Below are positions 1 through 12,492 of a stretch of DNA of 64,000 bases, in pieces. The stretch lies in contig JAVTLE010000010.1 in assembly GCA_033439295.1 (NCBI GenBank), forward strand, positions 1,798,001-1,862,000, read 5' to 3'. Position 1 is the stretch's first letter, and each line of letters starts with the position of its first letter. The position numbers and the translations under genes were made by a program. Source of the DNA: Deuterostichococcus epilithicus (taxonomy: Eukaryota > Chlorophyta > Trebouxiophyceae > Prasiolales > Stichococcaceae). The notes under the pieces were generated by a model. The model searched no databases, was not told the origin of the DNA, and worked only from the letters and a program-made list of their open reading frames with translations.

Positions 1-211
1 ATCGCAGGCCAGCTCGTGTGCAATGCGTCTCGTCACATCAAGGAGGGAGGAGCATCAAGTTTGAGGTTTCATCTCAGCCAGTCTCATGAACAAATTGCCT
101 GGACTTGGACCTCTGCAGACATCGTGCAGGCAGAGCACAGCAATTGCCGGGTCACGTGCAGCAGTCAACATGAGTCTTTGCAGTGCTGCCATGCTGCAGC
201 ACGGGTCCAGG
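1..211. other. Left edge, no gene seen
   Basis: This stretch lies downstream of the minus-strand F-box gene, whose stop is at 212-214. It probably holds that gene's 3' untranslated region. I see no reading frame with family resemblance, no RNA gene and no repeat. Confidence 0.5.
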
Positions 212-3200
212 TCAGCATGCCCTCGATCCTGTCGGCTTCATTAGCGCGCTTGCCTGCATTGCGGCGTCTGCGCAGTAAAAGCCCCGTAGCGTGACGCCCG
301 ACGGCTCGCCGGCACCCAGGTTCTGCAGCGTGTCGGCGCAGCCGCCCAGCAGGTGCAGGGAATCCAGCGCCGGCAGCGCCGCCAGCGTCGTCAGCTTGGC
401 AGCATCATCTGGCGTCATGACCTCCAGGCACTGGAGCTCTAGGCAGCGGAGCCCGGCCATCCGCGTCAACCCGTCTATCTGCGCGGCCGTGGCGCAGGGC
501 GGAGTTGCAAACTTTAGCGGGGCCGAGCAGGGATATCGGCGTCCAGGACGGACCATGAAACACACAACCGGGCGATCGGAAGGGAGCTTGCCCATGCCGG
601 CCGGTGTATTGGCGGCATCCCGCTGCAGGTTGGATGTGGCGCTAGGCAATTGGCGGCGGTCTCTTGGTTCCAGATATGGGCTGCAGCACCTGGATCAGCG
701 TGCTGCCACATAGGCGTGCCGTGCAAGGCCATGTAGGAGGTGACGCGGAAGGGCGGCGGTCACATCCTGAACATGAAGGCGGGCGCACCGGCAGGCGCAG
801 TAGTGGCACCGCAAGCAGCTGCTCCAGATTCGTGAAGCACAACAGCTGGTCGAGGCCCAGCGGGTTATAGCCCTCCGCCAAGACGACGGCTCCCATCAGC
901 GCCGGGCTCAGGCGCAGCGATGTCAGCTGCTGCTGCAGGCGCTCGTTGGACAGCAGCGTCTCGTGTGCCTGGGGGCAGGGACAGTGCAGGCCTTGACAGC
1001 TGGCAAACTCCCACAACAGGAGGCTCCTTGGAGCCTGTGCTACGGAGCTACGGAACCAGTGGGGGCCTCGCCTCACCGTCACATAGATTGACCATTGCAT
1101 TACTTCACTTCGCCTATCATGCACAGGTCTGAGCAANCCCCATTGNGCCTCCTTCTGAGCACTGCGCACACAGGCTGCAACACCTCCTTTGATGCACCAG
1201 ATGGCAGGTCTGAGCTCGAGTTGACAGCCACACACTGAGGGAAGCATAATGTTCTTGCGCACCTGGAGGCAGTTGTTGCCGCCGCTGTGCACCCAGCCGA
1301 TCGCGGCGGCATGGCTATCGTTTCTGTGAAAGCTCAACCGTGTCGAGCGCCCTGAAGCCTTCCGGCATCAGGCTGGGCGGCTTTGTTGCCAGAAAATCCA
1401 AGACGTAGCTGCAAGATGTTGATGATGACATTGTCAGTGTGTCTGGAGCGCCATGCATGCATTTCAGTCAAGGGAAAAGCACGGCCCGGGGCGGGATGGC
1501 AAGCTCGGGAATGATGGCATCTATACACTGACGGCCTGTAGTGCCTTGGGGAGGGGGGGGGGGAACCCCCTCCATGCGGCGNCTGTNGCATGAGAGGCTC
1601 AGCTGCCGGAGGACAGGCAGCTGCATGATGCTTTGCATGAGCACCTGCGGTGTGAGGAACCTGCCTTCAAGATGCCCGCCTTCAGGGCTTGAAAAGGAGG
1701 CAGCTGCACTTCCGGCCTTGTCACAGCAACACGGCGAGGAAGTCTGACTCACAGCCTGCAGGCGGTGGCCGCTCAGAAAGGCCTCACATTCGCCGATGGC
1801 ACCGCTTCTGGGATTGGGTACAGGGCTCAGCCGTACAGCTCGTGGCCCTGTTCGTATGCAACAGCCTTGGCCTGCGGACGCAACCTCAACAGAGTCTTCA
1901 CCAAAACCGGCATCTAGATGCAGGCCTGATCTGCGCACTACATCGCAGTCATGGGCGGCGCGCTGCCTGACAGGCCGCCTTCCTCAGCAGTCGTACTCTG
2001 GACGCAGCCCGACTACCTTCAAGGGTACACATGGGGGAGTGCGGCAGATGTTGTGCCAGAGGTGCTACTTCTTTCACAATTTTCGCACCCTTGCGCTGTC
2101 AGGCTCTGTGCATGGCCTACTGCAAATTTTCAGCACATGGCGGCAGTGCGTAAGGAATTTAGGGTGTGAACCAGGCAACTCACCTGGCAGCACGTCACCC
2201 TGCGCTGAATTGGCGAGTTGGCGTCCAGCGAGTGCAGCGAGATGTGCTGCAGGTTCTGCAGCGCCTGCAGGCCTGCACCAGAGGTACACAGGAGCCGCAG
2301 TCATGCGCATATTCGCATCAGGTCTAGGGTGGCCTTGGTGGCGTAGTGGCCACCAGCCGTGAGCGCACACCGTCAGCCTGCCGCTGCACAGCAGGCGCCT
2401 GGGGTGGCCAGGGCCGTCCGCATGGAGGGGGTATCTCAAACCCTTAACGACCCGCATGAGTATACAAAGCTGTGTGTCCACCTTCGACCGAGTTGGCCAG
2501 GCTCTGGAGCAAGGCCGGCGACTGCAGACACGTCAGGTCCTCCGCCAGCACTGTCAGCAGAGCGGCATCCAGCTGCCAGCCCTGCAGCACCAGCTCAGTG
2601 AACTGCCTGCGCAGGGGATCCGCACACAGATCTGCTGAGCTGCAGGGAACAGTTTTCCCATGGATTTTTGCAGCTGCATGCAGGAGCAACTGCGAACCTG
2701 TTGGGAGGACGGTGGGAGCAATCGGCCTGCTGCCTCTGGTCATGCACAGTGCTGAGGTCCTTCAAGTGGCATGTAGCTACCGCATCAGAGATGTTCGCTT
2801 CTGAAGGCGTATGAAGGCTCCAATCGTGGAAGATCATACGGCACACTCACGTGAGCTTGGCCAGCGCGGTAGCGTCCGCATAGTCGGTCGGCGGCTGTGT
2901 CGCCGCCGACCCGACCGCGATGGCCACCCCCTGGTGCGTTAGCTGTAAGCAGTGCAGCCCAGTGAGGCGCGACAGCGTCTGCAGCGAAGCGAAGCGACCG
3001 CCCTCCGCAAGGCGAATGTCCAAAGTATACGTCGCGATCAGATGACCGATCACCTGTGCGGGCGGCAAGCACCAGCAGCTGGGTGCTGGAACCTGAAGGC
3101 TGCCATGATGGGCCCTGGGTGTCCAAGCAGTGACGCCGTCAGGCTCGAATACGTCAAGCGGCCGGACGTGCGCAGTGCTGACTGTTCTGTTTGCCTCGCA

Positions 3201-3994
3201 GTTTGTGCAGCAGCAGGTGGTCTGACGCAGCCGACGAGCTCAGCGCTGAAGCGTCGTGAGCAGTCCAGGTCGTGATCGCGAGCTTGGCATCGGCAAGCTT
3301 ACCTCGAGGTCGCAGACAAACGTCTGCACTTGTGGCACGGTGTCCGCATCAGAACCGGCGGCCCCCGCGCTGTCGGGCACGCATGCGGCCACACAGTTTG
3401 CGACCGCCCAGTGCAGCTTGGGCAGCGCGGCGAGCGGCTCCAGGCCTGTTGGCCCGCAGGCCTCGACAGCCTGCACCGAGGTGCGCGCCCGGAGCGCGGC
3501 AGCGAGGCGCATTGCCATGCCGACAGGCGCGCCCGCGCCGCCCATGACCGGCAGTTTAACGTCCAGTCGGTCCATCGGCATCGCTCCCGGAGACTTGGCG
3601 GGCTGCGAACGCGGTCAGACATCAGGACCTCTGCGTGGAGGCCGGACAGGCAGACTCGGACGACAACAGGGCAGAGCGACATGGCAGCGACAGTGACTTG
3701 GAGCCGCACCTGTACAAGGAAGGCCAGCAGAGGCCCCAATCGTCTTTCGTACGCCTCATGCCCCTCATCTGCAGGCGCCGTGGCATCGATACGGATGCTT
3801 TGGAACAGCGAGGCGGCGTGGAGGAACTGCAGGTCTTCGACATCACCCTCAGCGTCCGTCAGCGACCGAGCTGCAGACGCAAAGCTCTTGCATACGAGCC
3901 TGGCTGAGACGAGGTCTCGGCGGCTCTCCAGGTTCCAAAGTATCTCGTTCATCAGCTCGGGTGGGAGTTGCGGCCATTCTGCATGCCGCGACAT
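212..3994 (-). CDS. F-box and leucine-rich-repeat protein
   Basis: The protein is probably a substrate receptor of an SCF ubiquitin ligase. It starts at 3994, and residues about 7-45 read as an F-box (WPQLPPELMNEILWNL, then DLVSARLVCKSF). Later minus-strand exons encode irregular leucine-rich repeats: near 3300-3580 (LEPLAALPKLHWAVANCV), 2880-3010 (LQTLSRLTGLHCLQLTHQG), 2490-2610 (TELVLQGWQLDAALLTVL), 2200-2290 (LQALQNLQHISLHSLD), 1600-1690, 780-950 (LDQLLCFTNLEQL) and 300-480 (MAGLRCLELQCLEV). The last exon ends at a TGA at 212-214, so the gene looks complete. Exon joins were inferred by eye from AG/GT borders. Four Ns at 1137, 1146, 1582 and 1587 fall in or beside it. The substrate cannot be predicted. 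Family assignment is firm, exact exon borders are not. Confidence 0.75.
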
Positions 3995-4255
3995 GGCTTA
4001 TTGGTGAATGCCTACTTGTGCTCAGCCAGCTGACCGCGTCAACACACTATGCGACTTGAGGAGCAGGAGAGGGCGTGCACAGACTGCGACCCTTCAGAAA
4101 CCCTCAAACAAGATGCCAGTGCGAAAGTGCGGAAATGCCGAAATTGTCATTTTGCAGCGGCGGCTTATGCGGCGATTTCTCGCCAAAGCGAGCCTCAAGG
4201 CGAGCCTCTCGAGTTCCCAGCAGTGTGTGGAACGCATCCGGCGGGCAGATTGCAC

Positions 4256-7104
4256 TCAATTCGAGCCTGCGGCGGTCGGCAGCGTCGGAGCCGCCGCCAC
4301 CGATATTGCGTCACATGCCGCCTTCGAGCAGGAGGCCTTGGCGAAGGACGCCGTTGCCTGCGGCATTGCCGCCAGCTTGTCACACGTGCCCTTCGAGCAG
4401 CAGGCCTCTGCGGCAGCAGGCGCCGCCGCCAGCGGTGCGTCACACGCTGTCTTCGAGCAACGGGCCTTGACGAGAGGAACTGCCGCTGGTGGCTTGTCGC
4501 AGACTGCCTTCGAGCAGCAGGCCTTGGCGACAGGCGCCATAATTGGCAGCGCCGCCCTCGTTGCGTCGCATGCTCCCCTCGAGCAGTAGCCCTTGGCGGC
4601 AGGCAGCGCCGCCGGTGACTTGCTGCAGACTCCCTTCGAGCAGCAGGCCTTGGCGACAGGCGCCATTGCTGGCAGCGCTGCCCTCGTTACTTCGCAGGCT
4701 CCCTTCGAGCAGCAGGCCTTGGCGGTAGGCAACGCCGCCAGCGGCTTGCCGCAGACTTCCTTCGAGCAGCAGGCCTTGGCAGCGGGCGCTGTTGCTGGCG
4801 TATGGCTGCACGCTCCCTTCGAGCAGCACTTGGGCGTGGAATTTGGCAGCGCCAGCGGCTTGCCACACCCGCCCTTCGAGCAGCAGGTCCTCACGGTGGG
4901 CGGCGCTGCAGATGGCGCACAGTAGGTGCCCTTGGAACAGCACGACTTCGCTTCTGGCGCCTTGGGACTGCCAGCGCCGCAGCCGCCCTTGGTGCAGCAG
5001 GCAGGTGTGGGGCCTACCACGGCCGCCTTTGCACCAGCGCAGCACTCGCCGCCGCCGCCGCCTGCAGCAGCGGCCACGGCGACGCACTTGCCGCCTGCGG
5101 CGCCGGTCGGCAGCCGCAGCCGCCGTCGCAGCAGCGTCAGGCTGTTGGCGATGACCGCGAGAGCCGTGCCGACATCCACCAGGACGGCGCCCTGTACATC
5201 ACAGACGTGCAGACGTACATGCTTGTCACTTAATATTGATACTTATGCTGGTGAACGTTGCAAGTTCATATAATTCCAACCATATACAGACGCACCCACA
5301 GCGTGAACTTGCCCAGGGACGCGAGCACCAACACGGCCACCTGCGGCAGCGGCACACACACAATGAAACTCGTGACCCCTGCTTCCCCACCTGCATGCTT
5401 TTGCATGCCTGGCTGCGCTCTTGCTGCATTTCGATGCACATACAGAGTAGAAGATGGCTTCGCACAGTCGCTGTGCGCACCCAATGGCCATCGCGCCTTG
5501 CAGGGTTCGGGACCGGTCAGCTTCATGCAAACAGCTTGCTGCGGACTATCCTGCACCGACCTTAGTCAGCACGGCCGCGGCAATGTTGAGGTGGATCGTA
5601 TTGCGTGTCGCGCGGCCGAGGCGTAGCACCCCCGGCAGAGCGTCTAGCTCCTCGCTGAACAGAGCCACCGGCGCCGCCTGTTCGCGCATGGCGCTTGGCG
5701 TCGTCAGTCTGAGACAACACGCCTTCGTTCATCGACTGTGCGCTTGGGGAGGGCGTCGAAACTGCATCCAGTAGTCTGCTGTCAGGTGCCGCCTGCACAA
5801 CGGTACTCGCTATCATGAAGTTCTCTGACCTTCTAGTGCAAGCCCTGCATAGGCGATCTCTCAACCATGCGTCCGGTCGATTTGCTCCGAGCAGTCACAG
5901 CGGCGCAGCTCGCATCCTCCACCTGAACTGGGCCCCCACTCGACTTTCAACGATACCATCGCACTATCACTCGACAAAGAGTGTTCAAGTAGAGTGCCGG
6001 ACACGAAGGTGACACACTTCTAGCGCGGCGGCGGCCCCGCGCGCGCCCATGGCGATGCCGACATCCGCCGCTGCGAGCGCCGGCGCGTCGTTCACGCCGT
6101 CGCCAACGACGACGACCGGCCCCTTGCAGGTCCTCTTGTACTCTGCCACCTGTCAGTGGTTTGAAAGGTGAGATGGAAACTTGAAAGGGAGGTTCGACCA
6201 GGTGGTTTCAAAAGGCAGCATTGTCTGCGGCTCGAAGTCTCAGCGGGTGCGGGAGCCAGGGACGGATCACTGCGACTCAGGCACAGCACAGACTGCTCAG
6301 GCAGCCATGTGAGGTCAGACATTGCACACAGGGTTCAGCTGCAATGCCATTGCATGGACTTCAGCAGCGAGAACATGCGAAACTCTACAAAGGGCAACTC
6401 GCCTTTGCCAGCTTGTCGGCCGGCAGCAGGCCAGCATGGATGTCCGCCGGGCACAGGCCCACCGCGGCGCCGACCGCCGCCGCGGCGCCGGCATTGTCGC
6501 CCGTCAGCATCGCCGTGCGCAGCTTCATGGCTTGGAGCGCCATGACCGCCGCCGCGGCGCCGTCGCGCGGCTGGTCTGCGAGCGCTGCCATGCCGGCAGG
6601 CGCGCCATTGATTGCGACCCACACCACGGTCGCGCCTGCGCAGCGCAAGGTCAGCGGATCACACCGGCAGAAGCAGAGAGCCGTCAATGTGAGCAGGCAG
6701 AAAAACGGCAGGCCTTGCGGGTTGCGGCATCCACCCACTCTGTGACATGTTTGCGCGGGAACATCGTGCTCATTGACGCTGTCCCGCCGAACGGGTCCAC
6801 CAGCCCACCAGTCCCCCGTGGCTGCTGTGCACATGCTGGGCACTGGGCCGCTAAAGTGACGTCAGGCTGTCAAATGCTTTCCAGGGTGATTGGTTGTGCT
6901 ATCCCGCTCGCTTGCGAGTTGCGGAGCATGTGCAGGCGGGGGCGCACCCTTCGCTTGCCACGCGGCCTCCTCTTCCGACTGCGCCGGGTCCAGGCGCGCC
7001 CCCTGCGACGCCAGCAGGCGGCTGTTTCCCACAGCGACCTCCTGTTCGCCGACGGTCGCGACAACGCCCTGTAGAGAAACAGCAGCTGGACGGTCAATAT
7101 CAGC

Positions 7105-7137
<33 letters not shown>

Positions 7138-10100
7138 TTGGCGGGGCCCCACCAGCGTCCCAGCAACCTCACCATCAAGGCGAGCGATTGACTCTCAAAC
7201 CCACACCCGCTTGAGGGCCATGCTTGCTCTCCTGTGGAGCCACCGCTTGCCCCAGCCTGTGAGCGTCAGTGCCTGGTGCCCTCCGTTCGGCAGCCTCACC
7301 TGGCCCTGCAACGAGCGCGGTGCGGAGACGGGCCTGCTCATGTCCACCCCCGCGGCTGCTGCCACGCCAACAAGCGCCGCGGCCAGAGGGTGGGCCGAGC
7401 CGCGCTCGGCGGCCGCCACCGCCTCCAGCACCTGGCTCTCGGTGAAGCCGCCGCACGCCTCCAGATGCACAACCTGCAGCGGTAGCGCTTGCCCGCTCAG
7501 TGTCTTGGGCAGCTTTCTGGAGCTTTTTGGACTGTTCCCCTTGTCCCGATCTGCACTGCGCGCTTGCTTGCCGTCTTCACTGTGACACAGCAGCTGCTGA
7601 TCGAAGGGGCAAGCCTCCGCTGTGCATGAGGAGAATCAGCAAGCACCGTCTGATTTGAGGTGTAGGCTGCAGTGCCAGAGGCCTGCACAGAGCAGAGGAT
7701 GATGGCTCTGGGCATGTTTCGGCACGGACAGCCTCTGCTGAGAAAGGTAAGCACCTGGCAGCGGCCGGCCGTCAGGGTGCCGGTCTTGTCCATGAGGACC
7801 GCCTTCGCACGGCCCAGGCCCTCCAGCGCCGGACCTCCACGAATCAGGATGCCTGCGGGCACCACAGCTGCCTCAGCGCTCGGCGCCGTTGCTGTGCATT
7901 CAAAACTGCAGCCTGCATCCGCATCGCGCACGGATCAGCAAAGCAATCTGAGGAGGCAGCTCCGGCAAGGGTGCCTGTTTGTGCGTGACAGGATAGGCAC
8001 AGGCAAGCTGTTGTTCTCACCAGCGCGGGCGGCGGCGGCGACTGCAGCGACGACTGCCACCGGAGTGGACAGCACCAGCGCGCAGGGGCAAGCCGTCACC
8101 AAGATTTGCAGCGCAAGGTACACCCATTTCTGCGTGCAAACAAGGGCGCATGACATCAGGATGCTGCCATGACTGGCAGCAGATGGCGGGCATCTCTGCA
8201 CCAGTCACGCCATGTGCTGTGCGTTTCTCGCATGTTCGGTTGTCGCATCGTCTTGTTTGTGTCAGTGTGCAAGCCTGACTGCCATCCTGTGCAGCGCTTG
8301 CCACGACGAGCCAAGCAGATGTTCGCACCCAGACATCGGCATCGCCTCTTGACTGCGCAGTCGCATTGGCGCAATTGCATTGGAATGTGCTGTTGCCTGA
8401 ACCCCTCGTACCTTGTGGTCTTTGTGGCCGGCGGCCCAGGGCAGGAAGGCGATGCACAGGGCGCCAAAGAGCACCAGCGGCGTGTAGTATTTTGCAAATC
8501 TCGCGACGGCTCCCTCCAGCGGGCTGCGCTGCGAGGCCGCCTGCTCCACCAGCCGGCCCAGCTGCGCGACGGTGCTGGCGTCCGCGCTGGCGGTCGTCTC
8601 CACCTGTGAGTCGTTTCTCAGGTGATCAGGGGCGACGCGGCTCGGGAATCCTGGAGCATTGGCGCAGCAAGGCAGCAGGCCCCGCTCCGCCAACCGCCCC
8701 AGCTGCGCGGCAGTGCTCATGTCCCCGCTCGCGGCCGGCTCCACCTGCGGCGGCGGGGAACAGCTGCACGAACGGTGAATGAGTGGGGTGGGGAGCGGAT
8801 GCAGCAGGAGGTTGTGCCCACAGTGCATCCCTGGCCACCCCCTGCGAAATCAACCTGCTTGTCATACACTGGGCTGCTAAGAAGACAAGCGGGCCAGCCT
8901 CGAGAGCCTGCAGTCGTTCCTAGACGCTGCAGAGCTGGCGGCACGATGCGGCTCACGTCCTGGCGGCGTTCATACGGGCCGAGGTATGAACAGGAGTATG
9001 GCAGACCAAGTCAGCGGACAAGCCCATCCAAGGTGGCACAGCGCCCGGGCGCCGCGCCTCCAGGGGCGAGTCGCCGGCGTTGAGGGTGCCGCCCAGGGTC
9101 TCGTCCCCGGGCGCCTTGGCCACAGGCGCCGCCTCGCCCGTCAGCATGCTCTCGTCCGCGGCGGAGCAGCCGGCGACGACCTTACCGTCCGTCGGCACGC
9201 GCTCGCCGGGAGCGACGATGACGCGGGCGCCCACATCCAGCTGTGACGCAGGCACCTCCTCGCCTGGGGAATCGCAGGTGCTTGTGCATGTCGCCCATGA
9301 CTGACCAGTATCAACCCGTGTTGCAAGCGCCAAACGGCGCGCCCACTGGTGCGGCTTTGATGCGAGGGGTTCTGCTGCCGGAACCAATGCCATCAGATGA
9401 GACAACCTAGAGCATGGGAGAGGATCGAGAACGTGAAGATCCCAGTCAGCATCCTGACCCAAGTTTGTTTTTAGGCGCATGCCAATTCGCTGTCGATCAG
9501 TGTCGTTCACGAAGCAAGCACAGAAGCTGCCGGAACTGTGCTGTGCAACACAATCTGCAAGCCTGCTGTGAATGGGCGCGGAGATCAAGAACAAAACGGT
9601 GTTAGCTGCAGTTTTTGGACTTCGACCGCATCAACACTTTACCAGTTGCAGCCAGGACTGCGGTCTCGGGCTTCAGCGCCAGCACTGCGGCAATTGCATC
9701 CCGAGCGCGCCCAGCGGCTCGCGTCTCTAGCCACTCCGCCAGCCCGAACAGCACCACCACCGCAGCGGCCTCAGTGTAGTCGCCAATCGCGATGGCGCCT
9801 GCAGCATTGGAGGTGGACCGTCACAAAACAACGACTGCGAACTGGGCTTGGTTTCGGAGGTGCGACGGGTCTATGGTTGTCCTGCAAGGATTTGCCAGTC
9901 ATGAAGTAGACAGCGGCAGCTCTCTCACGTGGTGATCAAGCCCAGGAGGTTAGCAGGATATGGCGAATTGAGCTGGTGCTCAGCCACACCGCAGTCTCGC
10001 TGCTCTGAGTCGCGTGCACACCCGCCACAGCGACGGCCATGAGGATGTTGATGTCCAGCAGGAAGCGGCGCAGGCCCGCCAGGGCGCGGAGCAGGATGGT

Positions 10101-12175
10101 GGGGATGCCGATCGCCACCGCCGCGATGGCCGCCCACTTGAAGTGGTCCAGCCACTTGTGGCCTGCACAGCGCGGCATGGGGTGTGGGGTGTGATACATG
10201 TCAAGCCATGACCATCAATGCGGCCAGCAGACGGGGTGCCAGAGCAGTCGAGGTGGCCCAGCAGCAGCCCAAGATTCCTGGACCGGCCTGTGCAGATGAG
10301 GAGCTAGCACCTGCAGACACAGCACGACAATGGTGTGCAGCAACGGAAACACAGATTCGAAGACATGGCCCCTCACCCGAGGGCTTATCCAGGTATTGGA
10401 TGCAGCTGATAAGCAGCAGCGCGGCGGCCGCCAGGAGGTGCAGCGGCGGCACCCAGGCGCCGCGGGTCTTGACTTGCTGCCGCGGCGGCGTCAGCGATGC
10501 CTCCAGGCGGGCGGTGTTGAGCGCCGCTGTCAGCGCTGCGCCGCTGGTCTGGCTGTCGTGCAGCACCGACACCGTCTGTGTGACCACTGCCACCTCCACC
10601 TGCCTCCCACGCAGCATTGATAGTTTAAATCCCTCCAACGGTATTCGCTGATGGGCAGCAGAGCTGGGCAGCCTCGCTGACGATCGCATGCTGTCAGCTG
10701 GACAGTGGCAGGCGGCATGCAGCCGACCCTGCTCATTGCGAAGTGAGATACCCCTGCTGACGAGACCATGGACAGGTGCACACAGCTGTGCCAGCAGAGC
10801 AGTCAGCCACTGGCACAGCGATGCCCGTGCCACCTATGCAAAGCGTCCACAGTCTCACCACAATGTGCGCCCGCATTCACACGCTGCGTCACCTTTGCGA
10901 CCCCGGGGAGCGGCGACAGCAGCCGCTCGATGAGCGGCACCTCCATGGGGCAGCAGATGCCGGCGGCGTAGATCTTGGTCACCGCGAGCGGGCCTGCTGC
11001 TGCGCGGCTTTCATCCTCGCCTGCGCCCTGGTTCCTGCTGGCGCCGCCTGTCTCGACATCTGCTGCAGCAGAACAGGAGATGGAGCGCCTCAGAGTGTGG
11101 ATCAAGATGGCGCAGGAAACCATGAGAGCTGCGTGTACGACCTTGGCCAGCCAAGGGCCTTCATGTTTTCACTGGGTCAGAGCATGTCTGCCAAACAGCT
11201 GCAATTGGTGGAGTGCCTGCTGAAGGACTTCGCGGCGAGCCCAGCGCGGAGTCGTCATCGGCAACCAGCAGCGGCAGCGCCGCCGCCGGGTCGGGCGTCC
11301 AGCCGCCGCGGCGGTGGCGCAGTACCGAGACGCGGCCGTGCGACACCACAGCGCCAGACACGTCACCCAGGCACGCGCTGGGGCAGCACAGTCCGGCGGT
11401 GGTGTTGCCCACGTGGTGCAGCTCGTCGCCCACCTGTCACCACAACAAGCCGACCCGTATCAAGCCATGCAGGATGACTTTGTTGGCTGAGTTGTCGGCC
11501 CCGGCCTGCAAGCACGCGGACTGCTTCAAGCCGCTGCAGTCAGGAGGGGGACTGCGTGCAAGAGCATGCGCATGCGCACGATGATCCGTTTGCGATTGCA
11601 AGGCGTTGCTCGGGGCACACTCAGGTGTGCTGTGTTGCAGCTGCACTTTCAACAGGGTGGGGGCGACAGCACCATCCTTGAGGGATGGTGTTTTCTCTTT
11701 AAGCTGCATGCAGCACAGCACAGAAATCGTGCCAGGGCCATGTGCCTCACCAGGTAGTCGATGTGCTCGCCGTGCGGCACCGCATCATGGCCGCACCCGG
11801 GGCCGTGCACATGGCCGTCCTGCTGTGGCAGCGGCACCAGCGCACAGGGCCCCGATTGTTCGTCCTCCAGCTGATGCGGAATGAGCGGCCCCAGCTCCGA
11901 AAGCTGGCAGAACATCTGAACATAAAGCAGGCGCAGAAAGGTTGGCATACGCTTCACTTCATCCTGGAGTGCTACCCTTGGAGCAGGTCGAGTCACGCAC
12001 AGATACGCAATGTCCGATCTCGCAAAGAAGCCACCTTGCCGGCGTGAACGTACGCCTTGTGACCATGATGGTCAAGGATCGTGTGCTGGCACTCGTCAAA
12101 TCCGCAGCAGGCCGGGTGAGCGGGGAACGGTTCCACGCTCACGCCCGCTGATGATTCGATGAGACTGGCTGCCAT
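4256..12175 (-). CDS. HMA: P1B-type heavy-metal (Zn/Cd-class) ATPase with Cys-rich tail
   Basis: This is an ATP-driven metal cation exporter with all P-type hallmarks in order on the minus strand. They are a metal-binding domain with GICCPME near 10960; membrane segments near 9930-10190 and 10380-10450; the actuator loop with TGEA near 9140; the membrane CPC motif ([12 protein letters not shown]) near 8080; the phosphorylation motif DKTGTLT near 7780; the nucleotide-domain SAHPLA near 7395; TGDN near 6510; and [10 protein letters not shown] near 6090. CC followed by E in the first domain is characteristic of plant HMA2/3/4 zinc ATPases, so Zn/Cd is the likely cargo. The start at 12175 opens a Cys/His-rich leader (ACCGFDEC, then [16 protein letters not shown] near 11790). 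The C-terminal exon after [16 protein letters not shown] carries about 12 CCSKGxC-like motifs and stops at 4256-4258. The gene has more than a dozen exons. Confidence 0.88.
4266..5030 (-). repeat. Minisatellite coding a 12-unit CCSKGxC metal-binding array
   Basis: Degenerate tandem units of roughly 60-78 bases encode the tail of the metal ATPase. Read on the minus strand the units are [78 protein letters not shown] and SCSKAAC. They are joined by Ala/Pro/Lys-rich spacers, so the motifs recur about every 20-26 residues. The frame stays open through the whole array, which suggests selection on the protein and not only slippage. Confidence 0.85.
7106..7133. repeat. Poly(T) run of 28 bases in an intron
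   Basis: An uninterrupted T run lies in an intron of the metal ATPase gene (poly-A on the gene's own strand). No flanking target-site duplication or element body is evident, so I read it as a simple homopolymer, whose length may be affected by sequencing. Confidence 0.9.
8681..8747 (-). repeat. Partial copy of an ATPase exon start inside the upstream intron
   Basis: The real exon begins at 8603 with [18 protein letters not shown], the conserved linker after the actuator domain. A diverged copy ([18 protein letters not shown]) begins at 8744, 141 bases upstream in gene direction. It also has a CAG/GTGGAG acceptor-like junction. It appears to be a duplicated exon edge and not a needed coding segment. 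Confidence 0.7.
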
Positions 12176-12492
12176 CTCAAAGAGGCTCCACGAGGCAGCT
12201 GCAGTTGTGATACTGGCTAGAGACCGACCGTTCTGGCTGTGGAGCCTTTCCGACTTTCGTTCGATCCATCCATGGATCCATCCCGAGAAATGAAGATCCC
12301 GAGTTGACGCAAAAATTCTGAAATTGTACAAAGTCTGGGGTTTGGCCGTCGACTCCTGGTCCAGCGGTACTGCCCTCACGACGCCTGCGAGGGTGGCAGC
12401 TTTGTGTAACCATGTGTAACAGTTGTGTGATGCTGCAGATGGCGCAACCCCAAGCTTGCACGAAGCTTCACGACCTTCATACGCGCTTGCTG

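Noticed and set aside
4266-5030. CRISPR-like regular repeats
   Set aside because: Units are degenerate, coding and of uneven spacing, in a eukaryotic gene. They encode the Cys array.
4440-5087. Long minus-strand frame with repeated GLLLEGSL units
   Set aside because: It is the alternative frame of the CCSKGxC minisatellite. A repeat whose unit is a multiple of three stays open in several frames. The Cys frame continues the ATPase, this one does not.
7106-7133. Poly(A) tail of a retroposed element
   Set aside because: No element body, target-site duplication or second copy is visible. A simple homopolymer explains it.
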